Shown: positions 43,239 through 52,331 of the stretch, one piece after another
Layout of the letters: each line of letters opens with the position of its first letter
Position numbering within the stretch: the stretch's first letter is position 1
Source: Mediterraneibacter butyricigenes
Lineage (GTDB): Bacteria; Bacillota; Clostridia; Lachnospirales; Lachnospiraceae
DNA length: 64,000 nucleotides
Assembly: GCF_003574295.1 (NCBI RefSeq)
Contig: NZ_BHGK01000001.1
Location: 310,001 to 374,000, forward strand
Direction of reading: 5' to 3'
Notes under the pieces: model-generated
Database searches by the model: none
The model's input: the letters and a program-made list of their open reading frames with translations, nothing else
Told to the model about the DNA's origin: nothing
Made by a program: the position numbers and the translations under genes

Positions 43239-45632
43239 TCACGGGCTCTGCCAGAAGTCTTTTACTTCTTTTAAAATAGTCTCTTCGTTTCCCGTCGTGC
43301 AGTCCGACCATTCTTTTGGAAAGATTGCACGATTTTTTGTTCCCTGGAATCTCTCGTCCAAAAGTACGATGATCCCCCGATCTTCCTCCGTACGGATCAC
43401 TCTTCCTGCTGCCTGCAACACTTTGTTCATTCCCGGATAACGATAGGCATAATCAAATCCCGGAAGATTCTGGCTGTCAAAATACGCTTTCAGAATTTCC
43501 CTGTCATTGCAGACCTGAGGTAAGCCCGTTCCCACGATGATCGCTCCGATCAGGCTGTCCCTGGTCAGATCAATGCCCTCAGAAAACACACCGCCCAGCA
43601 CACAGAATCCAAGCAAAGTTTCTGCCTTTGTTTCTTCGTTCGTGCCTTCCTCCGCCGTTTTCTGTGTTTTGCCAAAAGCATCCAGAAACGCTTCTCTTTG
43701 CGCTTCATCCATATAGGGTTCCTGTACCAGACATTTTACAGAAAAGGCCTCTCTTTCCATCCGATCTTTCACTTTCTCCAGCACCGACTCCATAAAACGG
43801 TAAGATGGAAAAAACACCAGATAATTTCCTCGTTTTTCCGCAGTGATCTTCAGCAGATAACTTGCATATTTCTCATACATGTCCATTCCGCGCATGGTGT
43901 ATTTTGTGGTCACATCCATTCCCAGAAGGATCCTTCGGTTCTGCACCGGAAAGGAAGATCGGATGTAGATTGCATAATCATCCGTTCCGGTACTTAAAAG
44001 CTTTTTATAGTAATGAATCGGCAGAAATGTGGCAGAGAAAAATATCGTACTGTTCCCCATATCCAGATATTCCTGCAGATTCTCTGCCGGATTCATACAG
44101 GCAAGTTTCAATTTGAATCTGCCATTTTCTTCCAGTTCTGTATAGATGACATAGTGGTCATCAAGCCGCTCATAAATATAAAGAAAATTTCGAACTTTGA
44201 AAAAGAAATCCAGAATTTCCGAGTGAATCTCCTCTCCTCTTCGTTTCTCCAGATAGTCTTCCAACTCTGTCAGCACATTCATCAGCTTCAACGCAATATG
44301 TGACACACTGGTCTGCACCCGGTAATTTTCACACTCCCGTTTCAATTCCAGAAACTGTTTATTGCATTCCCTCAGCGCCTTTGCCAACTTTGCCGCCTCC
44401 AGACGAACCAGCTTTTGTACTTCCAGGATCTCTTCTTTATAAAGTACGGCACTGTACATCTCCCTGCCGCGCTCCACCAGATTGTGAGCTTCGTCCACCA
44501 GGAACAGATACTCTTCTTTTGTCCCCTCACCGAAAAAACGTTTCAGATGGGCATTGGGATCAAACACATAATTATAATCACAGATGACTGCATCCGCCCA
44601 TTCCGACAGATCCAGAGATAATTCAAACGGACACACCCGATGTTTTTTTGCCTGTTCTTCCAGCGTGCTGCGATCCATATCGTCTGCCGTAGTCAGCAGA
44701 TCATACATTGCATCGTTCACCCGGTCAAAATGTCCTTTCGCATAAGGACATGCATCCGGATTACATTCCATCTCCTCACAGAAACAGATCTTTTCCTTCG
44801 CTGTCAGTGTGATGACTTTCATCTGAAGTTCCTGTTCCTTCAGCGTCTGGAATGCCTGTTCCGCCACCGTCCGGGTAATGGTTTTTGCCGTCAGATAGAA
44901 AATCTTCTCTCCCAATCCTTCCCCCACGGCTTTTACAGTTGGAAAAATCGTCGCCATCGTTTTCCCGACCCCTGTGGGAGCCTGAACAAACAGTTTTTTC
45001 TTTCTCAGTATCGTCCGATATACCGAAACTGCCAGATCCTTTTGACCTTCCCGATAAGGAAACGGAAACTCCAGTGCTTTTATCGAACGATTTCGCTTCT
45101 CTCTCCACTGAATCCGAAATCTTGCCCATTTTTCATATTGATGAACCACATCCAAAAACCAGTGTTCCAGTTCCTGAAAATTTAACGTTTCCTGAAACCG
45201 TTTGATCTCTTCGTTTTCCATGTTACAGTAGGTCAGTTGTACCCCCATCTCCTCCCATTGATTCTGAAGAGCATAAATATAGGCATAACATCTGGCCTGA
45301 GCCAGATGTACGCCTATTGGTTCGGTGATGGAAGTCAACTCTTTCATAACCCCTTTGATCTCATCGATCATTACATGATCCTCTTCTTCCAGGATTCCAT
45401 CGGCCCTTCCTTCAATCTGGAGGACAAATCCCTCCGCCGGAATCTGAAGTTTCAACGGAACTTCTGCCCGATAAGCACTTCCCATCCTCTTCTGGATCTT
45501 CCGATGGATCTTACTTCCGAGCTGCATCAGAGTGCTGTCCATACTTCCTGATATTCGATTGTCTATATCTCCTTCCCGCAAAATAAACTCTACGAGATTA
45601 CGGACCGAAATCCGAACCACTTTTTCTTCCAT
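43239..45632 (-). CDS. PD-(D/E)XK nuclease-DinG/XPD-type helicase fusion
   Basis: 797 aa. The N-terminal RecB-like nuclease domain (about 1-180) has GRADGILEEED and MIDEIKGV, the D-x-E-x-K core. The helicase has Walker A APTGVGKTMATI, DEAH in LVDEAHNLVE, motif VI AAGRVIRTEEDRG and an Fe-S cluster of four Cys (CFCEEMECNPDACPYAKG). Related DinG/XPD enzymes unwind 5'-3' and clear DNA structures, so repair or recombination is likely. It follows dhaM by 14 nt, within the dha transcript. Ribosome site AGAGG. Confidence 0.9.
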   Translation of the reverse strand: MEEKVVRISVRNLVEFILREGDIDNRISGSMDSTLMQLGSKIHRKIQKRMGSAYRAEVPLKLQIPAEGFVLQIEGRADGILEEEDHVMIDEIKGVMKELTSITEPIGVHLAQARCYAYIYALQNQWEEMGVQLTYCNMENEEIKRFQETLNFQELEHWFLDVVHQYEKWARFRIQWREKRNRSIKALEFPFPYREGQKDLAVSVYRTILRKKKLFVQAPTGVGKTMATIFPTVKAVGEGLGEKIFYLTAKTITRTVAEQAFQTLKEQELQMKVITLTAKEKICFCEEMECNPDACPYAKGHFDRVNDAMYDLLTTADDMDRSTLEEQAKKHRVCPFELSLDLSEWADAVICDYNYVFDPNAHLKRFFGEGTKEEYLFLVDEAHNLVERGREMYSAVLYKEEILEVQKLVRLEAAKLAKALRECNKQFLELKRECENYRVQTSVSHIALKLMNVLTELEDYLEKRRGEEIHSEILDFFFKVRNFLYIYERLDDHYVIYTELEENGRFKLKLACMNPAENLQEYLDMGNSTIFFSATFLPIHYYKKLLSTGTDDYAIYIRSSFPVQNRRILLGMDVTTKYTMRGMDMYEKYASYLLKITAEKRGNYLVFFPSYRFMESVLEKVKDRMEREAFSVKCLVQEPYMDEAQREAFLDAFGKTQKTAEEGTNEETKAETLLGFCVLGGVFSEGIDLTRDSLIGAIIVGTGLPQVCNDREILKAYFDSQNLPGFDYAYRYPGMNKVLQAAGRVIRTEEDRGIIVLLDERFQGTKNRAIFPKEWSDCTTGNEETILKEVKDFWQSP

Positions 45633-45646
45633 AAACCTCTTAAACC

Positions 45647-46027
45647 TTAAAACTTGTGTTCCATTCCGGATTGTGCCAGTTGAGACGCAATCTCTTCAAA
45701 AGAAAGACCACCAACCGCACTGACTGTACCCGCCACGGCGCCTTCCACCAACGGGCAGTCCACCATCTGAACCTTACGATCCGGCATCATCTCCAGCACC
45801 ATCTCGGTCGTCATAACCGCAGATCCCATATCCATCAGGATCAGGACTCCGTCTTCTGTATAGATTTCATCGATCGCTGCCTGAATCTTCTCAAAACTGG
45901 TTCCGAAACTGCCGTCTTCCATGCCTCCCGCCGGTCTGATCCTGGCATCCGGAGCCATCATCGTAGTCAATTCTACCACACTTTCTGCCAGATTCTTACT
46001 GTGAGATACAATAACAAATCCTACCAT
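45647..46027 (-). CDS. dhaM: DhaM, EIIA-like phosphocarrier of dihydroxyacetone kinase
   Basis: 126 aa, EIIA-Man fold. The phosphorylated residue is His9 in FVIVSHSKNLA. DGVLILMDMGSAVMTTEM and VEGAVAGTVSA are conserved fold segments. It passes phosphate from HPr (ptsH, 55601) to the ADP of DhaL. It has only this domain, with no HPr or EI fusion. Third gene of dhaK-dhaL-dhaM. Confidence 0.93.
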   Translation of the reverse strand: MVGFVIVSHSKNLAESVVELTTMMAPDARIRPAGGMEDGSFGTSFEKIQAAIDEIYTEDGVLILMDMGSAVMTTEMVLEMMPDRKVQMVDCPLVEGAVAGTVSAVGGLSFEEIASQLAQSGMEHKF

Positions 46028-46040
46028 AGCCGTCTCCTTT

Positions 46041-46664
46041 TCAGATCTGATCTCTGATTACTTCCAGCATATCACTGTAAGACGTTGCACCCGGATCCTG
46101 ATGTCCGATTCCGCGTTCTCCCACATAGCTTGCGCGTCCCTTGGTTGCCACCAGATCTTTGGTATGTTCCACGCCTTTCCATGCTGCATCCACACCTGCA
46201 CTCAGTACGGCTTTTGCATCTCCGCCTTCTTCTAGCTTTGTATGCATAGCTTCCAGAGACGGAACCATTGCATCCAGCATGGTCTTTTCTTCTGTCGTGG
46301 ATTTTCCGCGCTGTTTCACTGCCTCTGTTGCCGTCTCAAGCACCGACAGAAACTCCGAAAGATCCAGTTCTTCCTTTCCTGCGCATGCAATCCCGGCTTT
46401 CAGGAATGCAGATCCGTACAACGGTCCCGATGCTCCTCCAACCGTAGAAACCAGAGTCATACCGACCGTCTTCAGGATCGTGCCGATGTCCTTACCTTCC
46501 AATGTAGGAAGTTTCTTTTCTACTTCTCCGAATCCTCTTGCCATATTGATCCCGTGATCACTGTCACCAATCGGCTGATCCAACTTAGTCAGAAAATCTT
46601 TTTCTGCCTCAATCTTATGAGCGATCTCCTGCAGGATCTGGATTACTTTTTTACTGTCTGCCAT
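46041..46664 (-). CDS. dhaL: DhaL, ADP-binding subunit of PEP-dependent dihydroxyacetone kinase
   Basis: 207 aa, eight-helix barrel with a bound ADP as phosphate shuttle. Mg/ADP site: GDSDHGINMARGF, three Asp/His ligands. TVGGASGPLYGSAFLKAG and DPGATSYSDML close the nucleotide site. The start at 46664 has AAAGGTG 8 nt upstream. It lies between dhaK (47 nt gap) and dhaM (13 nt gap). Confidence 0.94.
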   Translation of the reverse strand: MADSKKVIQILQEIAHKIEAEKDFLTKLDQPIGDSDHGINMARGFGEVEKKLPTLEGKDIGTILKTVGMTLVSTVGGASGPLYGSAFLKAGIACAGKEELDLSEFLSVLETATEAVKQRGKSTTEEKTMLDAMVPSLEAMHTKLEEGGDAKAVLSAGVDAAWKGVEHTKDLVATKGRASYVGERGIGHQDPGATSYSDMLEVIRDQI

Positions 46665-46711
46665 TTTCTTCACCTTTCTGTCGTATCATACTGCCTTTCC
46701 TGCCGTTCCTG

Positions 46712-47701
46712 CTATTCTTTCCAGGCCGGTGTATCTGCCTTTGCATCCAGCAGCTCTTTCATCTCATCATCCAGCTTTAATAAGGAAATAGAGAATCCCT
46801 GCATCTCAATGGAAGTCATATAGTTACCTACCATCGTGCGATAAACCTTAATTCCTTTTTCTGCCAGTACATCAGCAATATGGTTATTCAGGATATACAG
46901 TTCCATAAGCGGGGTGCCGCCGGATCCGTTGACCAAAAGTGCCACTTCACTTCCTGTATAGTCCAGATCTGACAAAATCTGCTCCAACAGAATATCCACA
47001 ATCTCATCTGCCGGACGCATCTTTTCCCTATGAGTTCCAGGCTCTCCATGAATACCGATTCCGATCTCAATTTCGTCGTTGCCAAGTTCAAATCCCGGTT
47101 CTCCAGCTGCCGGTACGATACATGGACTGATTGCCGCACCCATGGTCCGCACATTGTCCACTACTTTCTGTGCCACTGCATGAACTTCATCCAGACTTGC
47201 ACCCGTCTCTGCTTTTGCTCCGGCAATCTTATGTACAAAAATTGTTCCTGCCACGCCACGGCGTCCGATCGTGTACAGACTGTCCTTTACCGCAACATCA
47301 TCATTGGTCACCACATACTGTACCGGAATTCCTTCCGCCTCTGCCATGTCGGCTGCCATCTCGAAATTCATCACATCACCGGTATAATTTTTAACAACCA
47401 TCAAAACACCTTTGTCTGTGGCGATCGCCTTGATTCCTTCGTAGATCTGATCCGGTGTAGGAGAAGTAAATACAGCTCCGGCTACCGCAGCGTCTAACAT
47501 TCCTTCTCCCACAAAACCACCGTGAGCCGGTTCATGTCCGCTACCACCTCCGCTGATCAGAGCCACTTTTCCTTCCTTCTTCTGCGCACGTACTACCACA
47601 TTCCCACAATCCAGTTTTCTCAGGTGATCCGGATAAGCCTTTACCATCCCCTGTATCATCTGATCTTCTACCTGTGACGCATCGTTAATAAATTTCTTCA
47701 T
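46712..47701 (-). CDS. dhaK: DhaK, dihydroxyacetone-binding subunit
   Basis: 329 aa. The substrate is held covalently by His in EIGIGIHGEPGTHREK. SGGGSGHEPAHGGFVG is the signature loop, and LLVNGSGGTPLMELYI is conserved. With DhaL and DhaM it phosphorylates dihydroxyacetone using PEP through EI and HPr. The gene has a good promoter and a GGAGG site. Clostridial Dha operons often serve anaerobic glycerol or dihydroxyacetone use; no glycerol dehydrogenase is adjacent. Confidence 0.95.
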   Translation of the reverse strand: MKKFINDASQVEDQMIQGMVKAYPDHLRKLDCGNVVVRAQKKEGKVALISGGGSGHEPAHGGFVGEGMLDAAVAGAVFTSPTPDQIYEGIKAIATDKGVLMVVKNYTGDVMNFEMAADMAEAEGIPVQYVVTNDDVAVKDSLYTIGRRGVAGTIFVHKIAGAKAETGASLDEVHAVAQKVVDNVRTMGAAISPCIVPAAGEPGFELGNDEIEIGIGIHGEPGTHREKMRPADEIVDILLEQILSDLDYTGSEVALLVNGSGGTPLMELYILNNHIADVLAEKGIKVYRTMVGNYMTSIEMQGFSISLLKLDDEMKELLDAKADTPAWKE

Positions 47702-47765
47702 CGTATGACCTCCTTCAACTCCTGTGAATGAATCTAGCCATTTACCAATTTCAAAACCTGTATCT

Positions 47766-47794
47766 ATTTTAACATCCTGTCAGATATTACACAA
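47766..47794 (-). promoter_or_regulatory. dhaK: Promoter of the dhaKLM operon
   Basis: TTGTGT (47789-47794), a 17-nt spacer and TAAAAT (47766-47771), 65 nt upstream. Confidence 0.65.
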
Positions 47795-47809
47795 TAAGGT
47801 TCTTAAATT

Positions 47810-48598
47810 TCATAAACAATTTCTCCGCGTTTCTTCAGCAAATTCCACCATATCCTTTCGGTATCTGAGCGGAAGATGATTTTGTTGACATCTCAGATTG
47901 GTTCTTTCCCGGATAGCGATCGTCTGACAGAACCTCCGGTACAGTTCCGCATAAAACATTTCCCCCTCCGTTGTCTCTTTCAATAACTCCTCCCGGATCT
48001 CCGGCTGTTCTGCAAGGATCCAGCGTTTTCCTTTTTCATGGATCAGAAAACTGTCATGAGTCTTATCGCGGATCATCCAGTTTTCCTGTGGAAACCGGTC
48101 CGAAAAATGTTCTCCCAGACAAGACAGGATCCGATTCTCCGGATGGATCTCCGAAAACAAAATCCCCTGTTTCAGTTCCCGGAACCGCACCACTTCGATA
48201 AACATATGAGCTTCATTCCCCACCCTTCTGCTCAGTTCAAAAACACGTGCAACCCGGTCATTACTCAGATATTCCAGAATCCGCCCCGGTTCTTTCAGAT
48301 ATCTCGCTGTCTGAAGCGTCCCCAGCACTACGTCTGCCTTATCATCCGCTTCCGAGAGCAATGTCAGATACAATTCCCCGGCAACCTCTTCTCCCAGATT
48401 TCTCCAGATCATTTTCTCTACTGCCTCCCGCTTTTTCACACGGACTTCCACCGGAACATACTCACAGAACAATTCCGTGTCGTACCGTCCTTCCAGACGG
48501 ATTCCATTGTCCCCCGCCGTTCTGGAATCTCTCCATGCGTCATAGATCGCAGAATACATTGCATTCAACGTATCCTCACATACAAATAGTTTCTTCAT
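47810..48598 (-). CDS. TIGR03915-type putative DNA repair protein (DUF4130)
   Basis: 262 aa, soluble. It starts with VCEDTLNAMYSAIYDAW and ends with PLRYRKDMVEFAEE, both typical of the TIGR03915/DUF4130 family. Members are encoded next to the TIGR03916 radical SAM protein, and here the two genes overlap by 23 nt. The DUF4130 domain is otherwise seen fused to uracil-DNA glycosylases, so a role in recognising or cleaving damaged bases is likely but unproved. The transcript starts at a promoter with a LexA box. Confidence 0.88.
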   Translation of the reverse strand: MKKLFVCEDTLNAMYSAIYDAWRDSRTAGDNGIRLEGRYDTELFCEYVPVEVRVKKREAVEKMIWRNLGEEVAGELYLTLLSEADDKADVVLGTLQTARYLKEPGRILEYLSNDRVARVFELSRRVGNEAHMFIEVVRFRELKQGILFSEIHPENRILSCLGEHFSDRFPQENWMIRDKTHDSFLIHEKGKRWILAEQPEIREELLKETTEGEMFYAELYRRFCQTIAIRERTNLRCQQNHLPLRYRKDMVEFAEETRRNCL

Positions 48599-49982
48599 TT
48601 CGGAAATTTTCCTCTCTGAAATTCACATCATCAAACAAGGACAACTGTTGATATCCCACTTCTCTCACTTCCCTGGGGAGCCGTTCTTTCTGTGCCATGA
48701 GATTCTTCAAAATAGAATCCTGTTCAAACCGTATCGGATACATCATCTTTCCCTGACAGGTAATAAAATAAATGGCCCGTTTTAAAACTACTCCGATCTT
48801 TTTCAGATCCTGAAAAGTCAGTACTCCCATTCTTCTTGCTTTTACGATCCGAAGCGCTGATTTGTACCCGATCCCCGGCACCCTCAGAAGTTCTGAAAAA
48901 TCCGCCCGGTTAATCTCCATCGGAAATACATCCAGATGACGCAGCGCCCAGTCACATTTCGGATCCAGCCAGATATTAAAATTCGGATGTTCTTCCGACA
49001 ACAGTTCCGATGCTTCAAACTGATAATAGCGAAGCAGCCAGTCTGCCTGATAAAGCCGGTGTTCCCGTAGAAGTGGCGGCCCGATCTCTGTCTGCGCCGG
49101 CAACAGATCCGATCGTTCCCCCACATAACGCCGTCCCTGATTCACATTAACAAAAGCAGAATAAAACACCCGTTTCATGCCGAAATTCTGATACAATGCC
49201 TCAGAAACTTTCAGAATCTGATAGTCCGTCTCTTTTGTCGCACCGATGATCATCTGGGTACTCTGTCCAGCCGGGACAAATCTCGGCGCATTGTGATAGA
49301 GCTGAATCTCTTCCTTATTCTGCTTTCCGTAATTCTGCACCAGGCGCATAGGTGTCAGAATCTTCTTTCTGGTCTTATTCGGAGCCAGAAGTCTCAGACT
49401 GTCCGCCGTAGGAAGTTCCAGATTGGTACTCATCCGATCCGCCAGAAAACCGGTCTTCTGAATCAGATCCGGAGATGCTCCCGGAATCGCTTTTACATGA
49501 ATATAGCCCTGAAACCGATATTTGGTGCGCAGCAGACGCAGGGTTTCATAGAGCCTCTCCATCGTATAATCCGGATTCTTCAAAATACCGGAGCTCAGGA
49601 AGAGGCCTTCGATATAATTTCTCCGATAAAATTCCATTGTCAGGGTACAGACCTCCTCCGGTTCAAAAGAGGCCCGTTCCACATCATTTGATCTGCGATT
49701 CAGGCAATATTTACAGTCATAGATGCACTCATTGGTATACAGAATCTTCAACAGAGAAATACATCTTCCGTCCGCCGAAAAACTGTGACAGATCCCGGCT
49801 TTCTGACAGTTTCCCATACCGGTTCCATCCCCTTTTCGATCTACCCCGCTGGAGGTACATGCCACGTCGTATTTTGCTGCATCTGTCAAAATCTCAAGTT
49901 TCTTCCAGATATCTTTTTCGGCAGGTCTTTTCTGATAAACTTTTCTCTCTGCAATTGCCACCTCTTCTGTCATCTCTTCCAT
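48576..49982 (-). CDS. Putative DNA modification/repair radical SAM protein (TIGR03916)
   Basis: 468 aa. The radical SAM cysteines are in TNECIYDCKYCLNRR (CxxxCxxC), after a further Cys-rich start (VACTSSGVDRKG, KAGICHSF). The barrel has GLFLSSGI and YIHVKAIPGA, and the C-terminal helix-hairpin-helix LLRVPGIGYKSALRIVKARR (about 375-395) binds DNA. The pairing with TIGR03915 is conserved, but the substrate lesion is unknown. Two close starts are possible: GGGAG is only 2 nt from the first ATG and 11 nt from the second. Confidence 0.92.
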   Translation of the reverse strand: MEEMTEEVAIAERKVYQKRPAEKDIWKKLEILTDAAKYDVACTSSGVDRKGDGTGMGNCQKAGICHSFSADGRCISLLKILYTNECIYDCKYCLNRRSNDVERASFEPEEVCTLTMEFYRRNYIEGLFLSSGILKNPDYTMERLYETLRLLRTKYRFQGYIHVKAIPGASPDLIQKTGFLADRMSTNLELPTADSLRLLAPNKTRKKILTPMRLVQNYGKQNKEEIQLYHNAPRFVPAGQSTQMIIGATKETDYQILKVSEALYQNFGMKRVFYSAFVNVNQGRRYVGERSDLLPAQTEIGPPLLREHRLYQADWLLRYYQFEASELLSEEHPNFNIWLDPKCDWALRHLDVFPMEINRADFSELLRVPGIGYKSALRIVKARRMGVLTFQDLKKIGVVLKRAIYFITCQGKMMYPIRFEQDSILKNLMAQKERLPREVREVGYQQLSLFDDVNFREENFRNEETICM

Positions 49983-50096
49983 AACTCCCTTTGTAAAACT
50001 ATACGAAACACTCTCTGCAAATTCCTCAGTCTATCACGGCTGTCACACTGAGTTCCTGCGGACACGAATCTCTGAGTGTTCCTCCGCTTTCAAATA

Positions 50097-50108
50097 GAAC
50101 ATATGTTC
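50097..50108. promoter_or_regulatory. LexA (SOS) box
   Basis: GAACATATGTTC, a perfect GAAC-N4-GTTC palindrome with the flanking C of the Gram-positive CGAAC-N4-GTTCG consensus on the minus-strand side. It covers the predicted transcription start of the radical SAM/TIGR03915 operon, so LexA should repress it. Confidence 0.8.
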
Positions 50109-50116
50109 GTATTAAA

Positions 50117-50145
50117 AGAATACTATATTTCAAAAAGATTTTCAA
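50117..50145 (-). promoter_or_regulatory. Promoter of the DNA-repair operon
   Basis: TTGAAA (50140-50145), a 17-nt spacer and TATTCT (50117-50122). The LexA box begins 8 nt downstream. Confidence 0.6.
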
Positions 50146-50154
50146 GTCCCGAAC

Positions 50155-50204
50155 AAAAAAACAGTCACTGAACAAATCCTTTCAGGATTTCATCCAATGA
50201 CTGT
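50155..50204 (-). terminator. Terminator of the sugar operon (after lacI-type gene)
   Basis: Long stem-loop with ACAGTCA/TGACTGT ends and an AAATCC/GGATTT inner helix, followed by TTTTTTT on the minus strand. It lies 80 nt past the LacI-type gene stop. Confidence 0.75.
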
Positions 50205-50283
50205 CTTCCTCTTATCTTATTCTTCGGCACAGATCTTAACTTACCGGTAAATCCTCTGTCCGATTTCCAGGTTCTGTCTGTCC

Positions 50284-51273
50284 TTAAGTTGTCTCCCTCA
50301 GGATCAACTTCGGTTTTAAAACTTCCGTTTTCCTTTCTGACCGCTTGTCCAGCACACGTTCTACTGCAAACTGACACATTTCCTGAATTGGCTGGGCAAC
50401 GGTTGACAATGCCGGAACAAACACTTCCGCCAGCGGCACATCATCATATCCGATCACAGCCACCTCTTCCGGCACCTTCTTACCGGCATTTAAAAACGTC
50501 TTCAGAATCCCCGCTGCCACAATATCCGAGCTCACCAGAATTCCATCCGCACCAAAGCGAAGAAGTTTCTTTCCAAGATGGATGCCTTCCTGCCATTTAT
50601 CGCCCGGACCTTCTGTGTCACAAACCAGTTTCGGATCGTACATTCCTTCCTCTTCCATCGCTTTCTGATACCCCTGAAAACGATCCCGGATTGCCTCCAG
50701 TTCCGTATGCTGTCCAACGTATGCGATGTATTTTCTTCCCTGTTTCTGCAGGAATTTCACCGCTTCGTATGCACCATAAAAGTTATCCGTATTCATGCAG
50801 GATAATCCTTCGGCTGCACTTCCGCCTTCCAGAACCACGCCATTACATCCGGCGTCTTTTAAGACTTTCCAGCATTCCTCATTCAGCAACTGATATGCCA
50901 CGATCATGCCATCCACATTATAAGTCAGCATTTTTCTGAGACTGTCCATCTCCGTATCTTTTTCATAATTGGTAGAACTGACCATCGTAGTATACCCGCG
51001 CTTCCGCAACATGGTCGAGATCAGACTGACCATTCTGGAATAATATTCATTGGAAATATCCGGAATCAGGATTCCTATAATCTCCGACCGGTTTGTTTTC
51101 AGGGCTCTGGCTGTATAATTCGGCTCATAGTTCAGTTCCTTAATTGCCCGGTTCACTTTTTCTTTGACTTCCTCAGAAATCGTCGCCGTACCGTTAATTA
51201 CATAAGAAACGGTAGGCTGTGTCACACCTGCCAGTGCAGCCACGTCCTTCATGGTCGGTCTTCCTTTTCTCAT
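50284..51273 (-). CDS. LacI-family transcriptional regulator
   Basis: 329 aa. The N-terminal HTH (MKDVAALAGVTQPTVSYVIN) and hinge (NRAIKELNYEPN) precede a periplasmic-binding-like sensor (about 64-325) with IGILIPDISNEYY, ILVSSDIVAAGIL and IGYDDVPLAE. It is last in the cupin-kinase-regulator operon and is the natural repressor candidate for it; a LacI-type palindrome lies at the operon promoter. The ATG at 51273 has GAGG 5 nt upstream, and a 68-residue extension into the kinase gene is rejected. Effector sugar unknown. Confidence 0.92.
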   Translation of the reverse strand: MRKGRPTMKDVAALAGVTQPTVSYVINGTATISEEVKEKVNRAIKELNYEPNYTARALKTNRSEIIGILIPDISNEYYSRMVSLISTMLRKRGYTTMVSSTNYEKDTEMDSLRKMLTYNVDGMIVAYQLLNEECWKVLKDAGCNGVVLEGGSAAEGLSCMNTDNFYGAYEAVKFLQKQGRKYIAYVGQHTELEAIRDRFQGYQKAMEEEGMYDPKLVCDTEGPGDKWQEGIHLGKKLLRFGADGILVSSDIVAAGILKTFLNAGKKVPEEVAVIGYDDVPLAEVFVPALSTVAQPIQEMCQFAVERVLDKRSERKTEVLKPKLILRETT

Positions 51274-51311
51274 AAGAACCTCTTTCTTTCCATTCATTTC
51301 CCGGGATATCC

Positions 51312-52325
51312 CTAAGATTTCCCATATTTTTCTTCCAGTTCCCAGATTTCTTTCTCCGGTCTCATGCCGTCTGTTCCGTTCATCTCCGAGAGGGAGCAGG
51401 CCGCCGAAGCTGCCGCAAGACGCATGGCCTTTTCCAGATGATATCCCTGATACCCTCCATACAGGATTCCGCTGCAATACGCATCTCCCGCTCCGTTAGT
51501 TCCCTTGATATATCCTTCCGGGAGCGACAGGCTCGCTACTTCCACTACCTCGCCGCTTTCACAGTCTAATCCGAAATTCTGCTTTGGCGAATGGATCACC
51601 GCCCACTTGGAGACGCCCAGTTCTTTTAATTTTTCCAATGCCTGTTTTGCAGTCTCCGAATCAATCTCTCCGTCTTTTACCAGTGAGATACCGGTCACAG
51701 CTTCCGCTTCTACCTCATTAATGGTGCAATAATCTGTATATTTCAAAGCACAGCGCACAATCCTCTGTGCCCGGTCACTCTGTTCGGAAACAATATCAAT
51801 GGAGGTTTCCATTCCCCGTTCTCTCGCATCATGTAAAATTCTGGCTCCATGGGTTCCATATTCCGGATCTTCCTCATCCACTTTTGCCATCAAAAGAAGG
51901 TATTCCAGATGAAAGATCCTTGCATCTGCCTTCTCCCAGTCAATATATTTTTCTTCATACAGATCCGAAGATGCCGGAACAAAAAAGAAAGTTCTCTGTT
52001 TGGTGTCCTGCGCATTCATCACCAGTGTCTGCGCACTGATCCCTTCCCGTACAACTCCGGATACATCCACAGCCGGATACTGACTCAGACGTTCACAGAG
52101 CATATCTCCGTTTTCATCCGCCCCAACCAGAGCGCTTACCCGGATCGGAAGCTCTGGATCCATCTTTGCAAGATCCTGAATCAGATTTCCGGTTCCACCT
52201 ACATAACTGACGGGATCTCTTGCTTTTGTAAGCATCCCTGCCTCCGGATACGTATCAATCTTATAAAATGTATCTGCAATCAGAGAGCCAGCTACCGTAA
52301 TCCCCTGTTTTTCATGTTTCATCAT
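51312..52325 (-). CDS. PfkB-family carbohydrate kinase
   Basis: 337 aa, ribokinase fold. Substrate side: GSLIADTFYKIDTYPEAGM and YVGGTGNLIQDLA. C-terminal ATP and catalytic loop: GTNGAGDAYCSGILYGG with the catalytic Asp. Several PfkB members act on ribose, fructose or nucleosides; the sugar here is unknown. It is 6 nt after the cupin gene and 38 nt before the LacI-type gene, so it belongs to one sugar-use operon. Two adjacent ATGs are possible starts. Confidence 0.9.
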   Translation of the reverse strand: MMKHEKQGITVAGSLIADTFYKIDTYPEAGMLTKARDPVSYVGGTGNLIQDLAKMDPELPIRVSALVGADENGDMLCERLSQYPAVDVSGVVREGISAQTLVMNAQDTKQRTFFFVPASSDLYEEKYIDWEKADARIFHLEYLLLMAKVDEEDPEYGTHGARILHDARERGMETSIDIVSEQSDRAQRIVRCALKYTDYCTINEVEAEAVTGISLVKDGEIDSETAKQALEKLKELGVSKWAVIHSPKQNFGLDCESGEVVEVASLSLPEGYIKGTNGAGDAYCSGILYGGYQGYHLEKAMRLAAASAACSLSEMNGTDGMRPEKEIWELEEKYGKS

Positions 52326-52331
52326 TTCTTC

